Translations under genes and position numbers: made by a program
Notes under the pieces: generated by a model
Databases searched by the model: none
What the model saw: only the letters and a program-made list of their open reading frames with translations
What the model was told of the DNA's origin: nothing
Origin: Candidatus Brocadiaceae bacterium
GTDB lineage: Bacteria; Planctomycetota; MHYJ01; JACQXL01; CAKKQI01
DNA length: 8,584 bases
Assembly (NCBI GenBank): GCA_919901895.1
Contig: CAKKQI010000136.1
Coordinates: 1 to 8,584, forward strand
Direction: 5' to 3'
Shown here: in pieces, positions 1-6,144 of the stretch
Layout of the letters: the number at the start of each line of letters is the position of its first letter
Position numbering within the stretch: the stretch's first letter is position 1

Positions 1-886
1 CGGCTTCTAAATCGGTAATCAATTCGTTCGGCCCAAGATACCGCTGGTCGGGCTCCTTCTGAATACATTTAAGAATAATAGCTTCCAGTCCGGCCGGTAA
101 TTCCTGGTTTAATTGGCTGGGTGCCAGCGGTGTATCATAAATATGATGACGGATTAAACTCATCACGGTCTCGCTCTCAAAAGGGATCTTACCCGTGGCC
201 ATTTCGTAAAAGATAATTCCCAGTGAATAGATATCCGACCTGATATCAGCCGATTTACCCAACCCTTGTTCCGGGGAAATATATTTGGGCGTACCGATAA
301 CGGTTCCGACAATCGTAGCATCTTTTTCTTCTTTGATTAATTTAGCCAGTCCGAAATCCATCACTTTAATCCGGGCTTCAGTGATATTAAAATCAAGATA
401 AGGACCGCTGGCCGATGGCTCCGGTGGTCTGACGGTTGAAACAACCGAACTGGAAAAAGAGACCATGATATTGGACGGTTTGATATCGCGGTGAACAATT
501 TGGGCCGGGATTTCCCAGGCGGTTTTTAAAGCCCCAGCGACCGATAAACCGACATAAATGATTTCGGCGGTGCTGAATTTCCGCCCCCGGTCCATAAATT
601 GCTGAAGCGGCACGCCCTGGACGTATTCCATTACAAAATAATGAGAATCACGGTGGGTGCCGGCCGCGTAGACCTGGATAATATGCTCATCAACTAATTT
701 GGCTAAAACGGAGGCTTCCCGGCGGAATCGTTTGACAAAATCTTCGTCGGTGGTTAATTCTTTTTTAAGAATTTTTATCGCCACCGGCCGGTCTAAAGAA
801 ACCTGGCGGCCTTTAAACACCTCGCCCCAGGCCCCTTTACCGATAAGTTGGTCTTCGTATAATTCAAAATCGCCGATTGTTTGCAT
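1..886 (-). CDS. Hanks-type serine/threonine protein kinase, C-terminal part outside the window
   Basis: Phosphorylates Ser/Thr of proteins with ATP; such kinases act in the cytosol or at the membrane. Reading from the ATG at 886-884, 295 codons are visible and remain open to the edge. The catalytic domain is nearly complete: glycine loop GKGAWGEV (16-23), VAIK with ATP-binding K38, helix-C E57, HRDIKPSN with catalytic D134 and N139, DFG at 177-179, SPE at 204-206 (APE position), and SDIYSLG with D218. All key residues are present, so it should be active. Between the catalytic loop and DFG lies an unusual insertion of about 25 residues (roughly 142-170), rich in Ser and Pro. Any sensor domain or membrane segment would lie beyond the visible end. 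It follows der on the same strand after a 68-nt gap that holds a possible promoter and a palindrome. No clear Shine-Dalgarno sequence precedes the ATG. The family is certain; the specific role is unknown. Confidence 0.93.
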   Translation of the reverse strand, partial: MQTIGDFELYEDQLIGKGAWGEVFKGRQVSLDRPVAIKILKKELTTDEDFVKRFRREASVLAKLVDEHIIQVYAAGTHRDSHYFVMEYVQGVPLQQFMDRGRKFSTAEIIYVGLSVAGALKTAWEIPAQIVHRDIKPSNIMVSFSSSVVSTVRPPEPSASGPYLDFNITEARIKVMDFGLAKLIKEEKDATIVGTVIGTPKYISPEQGLGKSADIRSDIYSLGIIFYEMATGKIPFESETVMSLIRHHIYDTPLAPSQLNQELPAGLEAIILKCIQKEPDQRYLGPNELITDLEA

Positions 887-901
887 TAGATTTTTTTGCT
901 T

Positions 902-915
902 TAGCGAATTCGCTA
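902..915. repeat. Perfect 14-bp palindrome upstream of the kinase gene
   Basis: TAGCGAATTCGCTA is its own reverse complement. It sits 15 bp before the kinase start codon in the der-kinase gap, just downstream of a possible extended -10 promoter. It is not followed by a T-run in the direction of transcription, so it does not look like a terminator. It could be an operator or a short 5'-leader hairpin (TAGCG/CGCTA around AATT). The function is inferred only from position. Confidence 0.45.
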
Positions 916-930
916 TCAGAAACTATTTAA

Positions 931-939
931 AATATAGCA
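931..939 (-). promoter_or_regulatory. Possible extended -10 promoter for the kinase gene
   Basis: On the minus strand the sequence reads TGCTATATT, an extended -10 (TGn plus TATATT, five of six matches to TATAAT). No good -35 box is visible upstream, which extended -10 promoters tolerate. The predicted start near 924 would put the 14-bp palindrome at 902-915 immediately inside the transcript. AT-rich gaps give such matches by chance, so this is only a candidate. Confidence 0.3.
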
Positions 940-954
940 AACCGAATGAAAAAA

Positions 955-2484
955 TTAATGTTTATCCCTGCCCGGTCGGGCACTCTTTAAAGCGCCGGCC
1001 GGACGGCGAGCCCTGCTTTCTCGTCTGGCGCCACGACAGGTCTCAGGAAAACTTGAGTAATCTCTAACAGAATCTCCCGGTTTTTTTCTTAATTCTATCC
1101 TGAAAGGCACTTCAGCAAAAGGCAGTTCAGACCTTAACTGGTTCATTAAAAACCGTTGATAAGTCACGGTAAATAACAACGGATCGTTGACGAAAATTAT
1201 TAGCCGGGGCGGACCGACGCTGCTCTGGGTAGCATAATAAACTTTTGGAAATCTTCCCGTCCGACCCGGAGGGGCCAGTTTGGTTTTTATTTTTTGAAGT
1301 ATTTTGTTTAAATCCACGGTGCTGATTTTGGTTAAAGATTGCCGGACTAACTCTTCACTTAAAGAGATAGTCTTCCAAACATTGAATCCGGTTTTTGCGG
1401 AAATAAAAGAAATCGGCGCAAATTTTAATTCCGGTAACATTTGATTAATATAATCACGATAACCGGCCACGGTCATCTCTTCGGCTACAATATCCCACTT
1501 GTTAACGATAATAATACAGGGTTTTTCTTGTTCGCTGATGAACCGCCCGATTTTTTTATCAACGGTTGATATTTTATCCCGGGCATCAATAAGAAATAAC
1601 ACCACTTCAGCCCGGCGCACCGCACTCTCGGTCCGGAACCGGCTGTAAAAATCAACCGCTTCTTTAAGTTTTGTCTTTTTAAACAAACCGGCCGTATCAA
1701 TGGCGATGAAAGATTTATCTTTATATTTAAATTCCACATCAATGGCGTCACGGGTCGTGCCCGGAATTTCACTCACAATCACCCGTTCTTCTTTTGCCAT
1801 CATATTAACCAGCGTTGATTTACCAACGTTTCTTTTACCGACAATAGCTAACTTGATCGGTTTATTTTTAACGGTCTCAACCAGAACTGGTTTAATTTTT
1901 AACTGACTGATGGATTTACTAATTTGCTCAGTTAAAGAATCCAGTTCTCTTTTCTGGAGGGCCGAAACTGGTAATGGTTCGCCCAGACCCAGAGCGAAAA
2001 ATTCCGGTGCGCCGGCATCAAAACGGACCGTGTCGGCTTTATTGACTACCAAAAGCACCGGTTTGTTCTGTCGTCTGAGAAAATCAGCAATCTTCCGGTC
2101 GTCCGGAGTTAAACCACTTCTGATATCAACCACGAACAAAATCAAATCGGATTCCTGAACGGCCGTTTTAATTTGTTTTTCCACCGCATTTTTGAGTTGC
2201 TTATCATCTGACCCCTGATGCAACATCGGGGAATTAAAATTCACGTCAAACAGCCCGCCGGTATCGGTCAATTTTATAACCGTCTCATTCAGGATAATAA
2301 CGGAGTTTAAACGGTCGCGGGTAGTTCCGGCTACGGCATCAACAATGGCCAGGCGGCGGCCAGCCAGGGCATTAAATAAAGTAGATTTGCCGACATTGGG
2401 ACGACCGACAATGGACACTCTGGCCCCGATATAAGCAGGGCTGGCTGTACTTGTCCCGCCACCAAAGGGAATCGTTTCTATCAT
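955..2484 (-). CDS. der: Ribosome-assembly GTPase Der (EngA), with an atypical Arg-rich C-terminal tail
   Basis: Essential double-GTPase needed for 50S ribosomal subunit maturation. The first G domain has GRPNVGKST (27-35), DTGG (74-77) and NKAD (148-151). The second has GKRNVGKST (216-224), DTAG (263-266), NKWD (328-331) and SAK (362-364). A KH-like domain follows at about 390-466, with the family pattern PPGRTGR near 405. This tandem arrangement is diagnostic. The protein is 509 residues, against roughly 430-490 for most Der proteins. About 20 extra residues precede the first G domain (no alternative ATG exists), and about 43 follow the usual end. The last 31 are mostly Arg, Ala, Ser and Gly and are encoded by a GC-rich hairpin-forming stretch. 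The best ribosome-binding match is GGAG at 2500-2497, 12 nt from the ATG, which is wide. It lies 72 nt downstream of the HD-GYP gene and probably shares its transcript. Confidence 0.97.
   Translation of the reverse strand: MIETIPFGGGTSTASPAYIGARVSIVGRPNVGKSTLFNALAGRRLAIVDAVAGTTRDRLNSVIILNETVIKLTDTGGLFDVNFNSPMLHQGSDDKQLKNAVEKQIKTAVQESDLILFVVDIRSGLTPDDRKIADFLRRQNKPVLLVVNKADTVRFDAGAPEFFALGLGEPLPVSALQKRELDSLTEQISKSISQLKIKPVLVETVKNKPIKLAIVGKRNVGKSTLVNMMAKEERVIVSEIPGTTRDAIDVEFKYKDKSFIAIDTAGLFKKTKLKEAVDFYSRFRTESAVRRAEVVLFLIDARDKISTVDKKIGRFISEQEKPCIIIVNKWDIVAEEMTVAGYRDYINQMLPELKFAPISFISAKTGFNVWKTISLSEELVRQSLTKISTVDLNKILQKIKTKLAPPGRTGRFPKVYYATQSSVGPPRLIIFVNDPLLFTVTYQRFLMNQLRSELPFAEVPFRIELRKKPGDSVRDYSSFPETCRGARRESRARRPAGALKSARPGRDKH
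969..1040. repeat. GC-rich island of three successive hairpins inside the 3' end of der
   Basis: Three inverted repeats lie in a row: TGCCC/GGGCA (969-982), CGCCG/CGGCG (993-1008), and a nested CCTG..TCGT / ACGA..CAGG structure (1012-1040) around GGCGCC. By hand count, 961-1045 is about 65 percent G+C, while the adjoining 901-960 is strongly AT-rich. The island encodes the non-conserved C-terminal tail of Der. It resembles the small palindromic elements that insert in frame in some bacterial genomes, but only one copy is visible here, so mobility is a guess. A structured 3' end of the mRNA is an alternative. Confidence 0.5.
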
Positions 2485-2556
2485 AGAATGATGATTCTCC
2501 AGGAGGATTTCAACTGCAGAAAAATTTGCAGACCACGATAGTATCGGAGTTAAAAA

Positions 2557-3981
2557 TTATTTTGTCTCAGACAAACCGGCTAATATTTTATTCTGCTCCG
2601 GCATCAGACCGATAAACTCAATCGCATTATTATAAGTATTATGAGAAAGTATCCGTTCGCTGCGGATAATTTTCCCCTGAATTTTTAAATCCTGTCCGGC
2701 GATATGCAAAACCGTATTTAAGATCGCCCCAATCGCCAACGGCCGTTTGGAAGAAAAAACCAGTCCGCTCGTACTGAGGTTAACGGTCGTCGCCTGAATA
2801 ATAGCAGATTCAGATATCTGTTTTTTATCGATCGTAATAAAATAATCCATTAAAATATTGGTATCCAGACGATCGGATTTTCTCCGTTCAATCAGGTATA
2901 ATTTTTTGTTTTTGAAGACATCAACAATTTCCTGGTCAAAATGGGTGCCTTTACCCTGTTCCAAAATGGCCAGGGCTTCTTCGGACGTCATAGCTTTTTT
3001 ATAAGGCCGGTCGGTAGCCACCAGCGCATCATAGACATCGGCAATAGCCATAATTTTAGCCGCGCGAGAAAGATTATCCCCTTTTAAGCCGGTCGGATAA
3101 CCGCTTCCGTCTATTTTTTCGTGGTGCGATGAAGCAATATGCGGAATTTCCCGCAGTTCACGCGAGAAAAACATATTTTCCAATATTTCCTTAGTTTTAA
3201 CCACATGGTTTTTCATCTGCTCGTATTCTTCCGGCGTCAGCCGACCCGGTTTAAGCAAAACATTATCACGGACGCCGATTTTACCGATATCGTGCAATAA
3301 CGCCGCATAATCAATGGCTTTCTGCTCGGTCTCGTTGAACCCCATGGCTTTGGCCAGACTAAGCGAATAGCGAGCGACTCGTTCCGAATGGCCGGCCGTG
3401 GTCGGGTCGCGGGCATCAATGGCCGAAGCCATCGTCTTCAAAAAACTTTTGAAAGTAAGTTCCAGTTCCTGGTATAACTGGGCGTTTTCAATAGCAATCG
3501 CCGCCTGGGCAGAAAAAGCCGTCAGAAGCGACTCGTCGTAATCATTAAAAACGCCGTCTTTTTTATTAAGCACCTGCAAGGCGCCGATTACTTCATTTTT
3601 ATGATTTATTAACGGACCGCAAAGAATCGTCCTGGTGTGATAACCTGTTTTTTTGTCAATCTCCGGATTAAAACGGGAATCCTGATAGGCATCTTTAATA
3701 TTAATGATTTCGCTCTTCTGGAACACATTACCGGCAATGCCTTTATCCCAGTGGAATCTTATTTCCGCAATCTCCACGGCCTGGGCCACCCGGCTCCAGA
3801 GTTCCTGCGTATCGTAATCAGCCAGGAAAATAGAACCGCGCTCGGCTTCCAACACGTCTGTAGCTTTCTGGACAATCAGATTAAGCAGACGGTCCGGGTC
3901 GCGTTCAGACATCATCGCCTTGGAAGTCTCTAAAATAGCTTCCATATCTTGAACCTGCTTAAGAGAAGTTGATTCGGTCAT
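2557..3981 (-). CDS. GAF - HD-GYP - PilZ protein, predicted cyclic-di-GMP phosphodiesterase
   Basis: Predicted cytosolic enzyme that hydrolyses the second messenger c-di-GMP; no signal peptide or membrane segment is visible. The order is a short helical N-terminus, a GAF sensor domain (about 26-168), HD-GYP (about 175-355) and PilZ (about 366-455). HD-GYP residues are intact: H198, H230-D231, K234, H259, HHE at 286-288, GYP at 294-296 and D315. The glutamate that supplies an extra metal ligand in the characterised enzyme PmGH appears to be Thr194, suggesting a binuclear centre (recalled comparison, not aligned). PilZ has both c-di-GMP-binding motifs, RKSDR (367-371) and NLSTSG (401-406). One chain therefore holds a ligand sensor, a hydrolase and a c-di-GMP receptor, so the product level could feed back on activity. 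The start is supported by AGAGGA six nt upstream. First gene of the minus-strand block, with a strong promoter at 4037-4064. Confidence 0.95.
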   Translation of the reverse strand: MTESTSLKQVQDMEAILETSKAMMSERDPDRLLNLIVQKATDVLEAERGSIFLADYDTQELWSRVAQAVEIAEIRFHWDKGIAGNVFQKSEIINIKDAYQDSRFNPEIDKKTGYHTRTILCGPLINHKNEVIGALQVLNKKDGVFNDYDESLLTAFSAQAAIAIENAQLYQELELTFKSFLKTMASAIDARDPTTAGHSERVARYSLSLAKAMGFNETEQKAIDYAALLHDIGKIGVRDNVLLKPGRLTPEEYEQMKNHVVKTKEILENMFFSRELREIPHIASSHHEKIDGSGYPTGLKGDNLSRAAKIMAIADVYDALVATDRPYKKAMTSEEALAILEQGKGTHFDQEIVDVFKNKKLYLIERRKSDRLDTNILMDYFITIDKKQISESAIIQATTVNLSTSGLVFSSKRPLAIGAILNTVLHIAGQDLKIQGKIIRSERILSHNTYNNAIEFIGLMPEQNKILAGLSETK

Positions 3982-3987
3982 AATTAG

Positions 3988-3993
3988 TCCTCT
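3988..3993 (-). promoter_or_regulatory. Ribosome-binding site of the GAF/HD-GYP/PilZ gene
   Basis: On the minus strand AGAGGA lies 6 nt before the ATG at 3981-3979. It is the best Shine-Dalgarno match in the left half of the window and fixes the start. Confidence 0.75.
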
Positions 3994-3998
3994 AAATT

Positions 3999-4016
3999 GC
4001 CCCGCTAAGACGGGAC
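3999..4016 (-). promoter_or_regulatory. Small hairpin in the 5' leader of the GAF/HD-GYP/PilZ gene
   Basis: On the minus strand GTCCCG and CGGGGC pair over a 6-nt loop (6 bp, one G-U). The hairpin lies between the predicted transcription start near 4030 and the ribosome-binding site at 3988-3993, ending 5 nt from the latter. It might tune translation or mRNA stability. It is too small to be a known riboswitch, and the role is inferred only from position. Confidence 0.4.
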
Positions 4017-4036
4017 GTTCATCACTGATAATTTCT

Positions 4037-4064
4037 AATATAACAATAAATGTGAAACTGTCAA
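4037..4064 (-). promoter_or_regulatory. Predicted promoter for the GAF/HD-GYP/PilZ - der - kinase block
   Basis: A perfect -35 TTGACA (4064-4059), a 16-bp spacer and -10 TATATT (4042-4037), with a TG one base upstream (extended -10). A start near 4030 gives a leader of about 50 nt. Its -35 lies in the left arm of the inverted repeat at 4060-4089, back to back with the rightward promoter. Confidence 0.7.
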
Positions 4065-4089
4065 CTAATAAAAATATCTTTTAGTTGAC
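4060..4089. repeat. Perfect 9-bp inverted repeat joining two divergent -35 boxes
   Basis: GTCAACTAA (4060-4068) and TTAGTTGAC (4081-4089) are exact reverse complements around a 12-bp AT-rich centre. The arm centres are 21 bp apart, two helical turns, as expected for a dimeric regulator. Each arm contains most of a -35 box for the promoter on its side. It may be an operator controlling both directions, or two similar -35 regions placed symmetrically. Confidence 0.6.
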
Positions 4090-4113
4090 TACCGAATAAA
4101 GACGTGATATTTT
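4085..4113 (+). promoter_or_regulatory. Predicted promoter for the sugar isomerase-like gene
   Basis: TTGACT (4085-4090), a 17-bp spacer and TATTTT (4108-4113), with TG at 4105-4106 giving an extended -10. The expected transcription start is about 4119-4121, only a few bases before the ATG at 4123. The transcript would be leaderless or nearly so, which fits the lack of any Shine-Dalgarno sequence. Confidence 0.65.
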
Positions 4114-4122
4114 AACAAACGT

Positions 4123-4971
4123 ATGATGAAATTTGCCTTCAGCACCAACGCTTTTAAAAAATTCACCCTGACTGAAGCCATCAGGTCGATTGCCCAAACC
4201 GGTTATCAGGGTGCGGAAATAATGTGCGACCGGCCGCATGCCTACCCGCCTGATTTAACGCCGGATTCCCTCAAGGAATTTAAAAAACTACTTAAAGGTT
4301 TAAATTTGAGCATCTCAAATTTGAATACGTTTATGCTCTGCGCCCTGGGTGATATGCACCACCCCTCCTGGATTGAACCGACCCTTGAAGAAAGAGCCAA
4401 ACGGGTTCAGCATACGATTAATTGCATCAACCTGGCCGCCGAGTTAGGCGTGCCGACGATTTCTACCGAACCGGGCGGACCGGAACCGGAAAAATCCGCT
4501 TTTCTTTCTACCGAAAAACGAAATAATTTGTTAAAAATTTTTAAAGAAGAACTGGCCAAAGTGATTCCCCTGGCGGAAAAAAGAAAAATAAAAATCCTGA
4601 TTGAACCGGAACCGGACTTGTTAATTGAGCGTTCCGAGCAACTGGAAGAATTTTTAAAATGGTTCCGGACACCCGCCCTGGGCATTAATTTTGACCTCGG
4701 TCATTTTTTTTGCGTGGGCGAAGACCCGGCTGAGTTAATAAAAAAATGGGGCAACCGGATTGACCATATCCATCTGGAGGATATTGCGGATAACCGGAAA
4801 CACCAGCATTTGCTTCCCGGGACCGGCGCCATTGATTTTCCGAAAATATTCCGCGCCCTTAAAGAAATAAATTATCAGGGCTGGGTAACGGTAGAATTGT
4901 ATCCGTATCAGGAAAGTCCGGTTGAAACAGCCAAGAAAGCTTTGGAATTTTTAAACCGTGGATTATGCTGA
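4123..4971 (+). CDS. TIM-barrel sugar-phosphate isomerase/epimerase-like protein (xylose isomerase-like, AP endonuclease 2 superfamily)
   Basis: A cytosolic, probably metal-dependent enzyme of 282 residues, the usual length for single-domain members of this superfamily, which includes hydroxypyruvate isomerase, inosose dehydratase and ketose epimerases. The likely metal and catalytic residues fall at the ends of the barrel strands: E161 in IEPEP, D191 and H194 in DLGH, H217 in HIHLED, and E258 in TVELYP. The motif PGTGAIDF (232-239), common in this family, is present. The N-terminus KFAFSTNAF is a typical first strand. The substrate cannot be told from sequence. The gene begins ATGATG at 4123, so either codon could start; there is no Shine-Dalgarno sequence and the predicted promoter ends just upstream. 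It is separated from thiL by 186 nt containing a palindromic repeat, and is probably transcribed alone. Confidence 0.85.
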   Translation: MMKFAFSTNAFKKFTLTEAIRSIAQTGYQGAEIMCDRPHAYPPDLTPDSLKEFKKLLKGLNLSISNLNTFMLCALGDMHHPSWIEPTLEERAKRVQHTINCINLAAELGVPTISTEPGGPEPEKSAFLSTEKRNNLLKIFKEELAKVIPLAEKRKIKILIEPEPDLLIERSEQLEEFLKWFRTPALGINFDLGHFFCVGEDPAELIKKWGNRIDHIHLEDIADNRKHQHLLPGTGAIDFPKIFRALKEINYQGWVTVELYPYQESPVETAKKALEFLNRGLC

Positions 4972-5012
4972 TTTAGAGCATCTAACAAAATGAGAGGAAA
5001 AATTACCCCCTC

Positions 5013-5083
5013 TGTCATTCCCGTGTAAACGGGAATCCAGACCTTACTTTTAGATCTGGATTCCTGCTTTCGCAGGAATGACA
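5013..5083. repeat. 71-bp palindromic intergenic repeat (GTCATTCC / GGAATGAC type)
   Basis: Outer arms TGTCATTCC (5013-5021) and GGAATGACA (5075-5083) are exact reverse complements, and inner arms GGAATCCAGA (5032-5041) and TCTGGATTCC (5055-5064) pair over a 13-nt loop. Each half can also fold alone: ATTCCCGT/ACGGGAAT and ATTCCTGC/GCAGGAAT, both 8-bp stems with 4-nt loops. This matches the widespread bacterial repeats beginning GTCATTCC and containing CGGGAATCC, usually seen in many copies between genes. It has no coding capacity, so if mobile it would be a MITE-like, non-autonomous element. It could act as a transcript-end structure for the isomerase gene. Confidence 0.8.
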
Positions 5084-5157
5084 CCACAGAAGTAGAAACA
5101 AAGTTATTTTATTAAACGCTCTTAATAGATAAATATAAAATTTATACCGTAAATTTT

Positions 5158-6144
5158 ATGCATGAATTTGAATACATCAAATGGATTCAGAAACAAATAA
5201 AGCGCCCTAAATCGGTTCTCGTCGGTTCAGGCGATGATGCGGCCGTTATTCAACTTATCCCACCCTTCCCCCCGAAAAAACGGCTGATGCTGGTAACCAC
5301 CGATATGATTGTGGAAGGAATTGATTTTTCTTTACCCGAAGTGAATTCAGGACAGGCCCGCCGGAAGCCGCACTTGTCCCAATCCACATCGGGATTAGAC
5401 ATTGGCTGGAAAGCCCTGGCGGTATCGCTCAGCGATATAGCCGCCATGGGCGGGGCGACGGAATACCTGTACGCGGTGGCCGCGGTCGCCTTAAGACCAA
5501 AAGTTTCATCCCGGTTTGCCCGAGAAGTATTCCGGGGGATGAAAAAAGTAGCGGACCGGTTTAGCGTAGCCATTGTCGGCGGCGATGTCTCGGCCGTTAA
5601 TGGACCGATGAGCATCACCACGACCGTCTTCGGCCTGGGCCGCCGGCTAAGACCGTTAACCCGCTCCGGCGCAAAAGTCGGCGACGCAATTATGGTTACC
5701 GGCCAACTGGGCGGCTCAATCCTGGGTAAACACCTGAATTTCACCCCACGGTTAAAAGAAGCCGGACAACTGAACCAAAAATACCGGATTAATTCTATGA
5801 TTGATATCAGCGACGGCTTACTGGCCGATTTGAATCATCTGCTGGAACAAAGCCAGATGGGTGGTATCTTATTTGAAAACCTGATACCAATTTCTTCTGC
5901 GGCCCGGCAACTCAGCCGCCGGACGAAAAAACCGCCTCTGTTCCACGCCCTGGCCGACGGCGAAGATTTTGAACTGCTTTTTACGATGCCTCAAAAAGAA
6001 GCAAACCGGTTATTAAAGTCTAATAATCTAAAAGTCCTGATTAGTCACATCGGGCAAATATGCCCCGGAAAAAATATTCGGCTGGTTGATCTTGCCGGCC
6101 GGCTGAGAAAAATAAAACCCAAAGGATACGAGCATCAGTTATGA
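5158..6144 (+). CDS. thiL: Thiamine-monophosphate kinase
   Basis: Converts thiamine monophosphate plus ATP to thiamine diphosphate, the last step of cofactor synthesis, in the cytosol. At 328 residues it has the family's usual length and its ordered motifs: GSGDDAAV (23-30), TTDMIVEGIDF (47-57), the signature GWKALAVSLSDIAAMGG (83-99), VGGD (140-143), DISDGLLADL (216-225) and ADGEDFELLF (266-275), ending KGYEHQL. These Asp residues bind Mg-ATP. The stretch between the second and third motifs is about ten residues longer than I would expect and carries ARRK (67-70). No other thiamine gene is visible. No Shine-Dalgarno sequence precedes the ATG, and the upstream 70 bp are AT-rich with only weak promoter-like boxes (TATAAA at 5134-5139). 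The stop codon overlaps the tsaE start (ATGA), so the two are translationally coupled. Confidence 0.95.
   Translation: MHEFEYIKWIQKQIKRPKSVLVGSGDDAAVIQLIPPFPPKKRLMLVTTDMIVEGIDFSLPEVNSGQARRKPHLSQSTSGLDIGWKALAVSLSDIAAMGGATEYLYAVAAVALRPKVSSRFAREVFRGMKKVADRFSVAIVGGDVSAVNGPMSITTTVFGLGRRLRPLTRSGAKVGDAIMVTGQLGGSILGKHLNFTPRLKEAGQLNQKYRINSMIDISDGLLADLNHLLEQSQMGGILFENLIPISSAARQLSRRTKKPPLFHALADGEDFELLFTMPQKEANRLLKSNNLKVLISHIGQICPGKNIRLVDLAGRLRKIKPKGYEHQL

Noticed and set aside
699..1067. Open frame of 122 codons on the plus strand
   Set aside because: It lies antisense to the kinase and the end of der, shows no recognisable domain, and the opposite strand has unmistakable kinase and Der motifs.
2531..2556. 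Terminator after the GAF/HD-GYP/PilZ gene
   Set aside because: CGATA/TATCG around a single base is a weak dyad and no good T-run follows, so it is unlikely to stop transcription into der.
5013..5083. CRISPR repeat or tRNA-like structure at the palindromic element
   Set aside because: There is one copy only, without spacer-repeat periodicity and without tRNA arms or an anticodon loop; it fits a dispersed palindromic repeat better.
5110..5150. Promoter for thiL
   Set aside because: TATAAA and TATACC are present, but no convincing -35 is found at the right distance in this AT-rich stretch, so I do not list it as a feature.
5250..5744. Open frame of 164 codons on the minus strand inside thiL
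   Set aside because: Antisense shadow of a strongly conserved gene; its sequence is low-complexity and follows ThiL codon structure.
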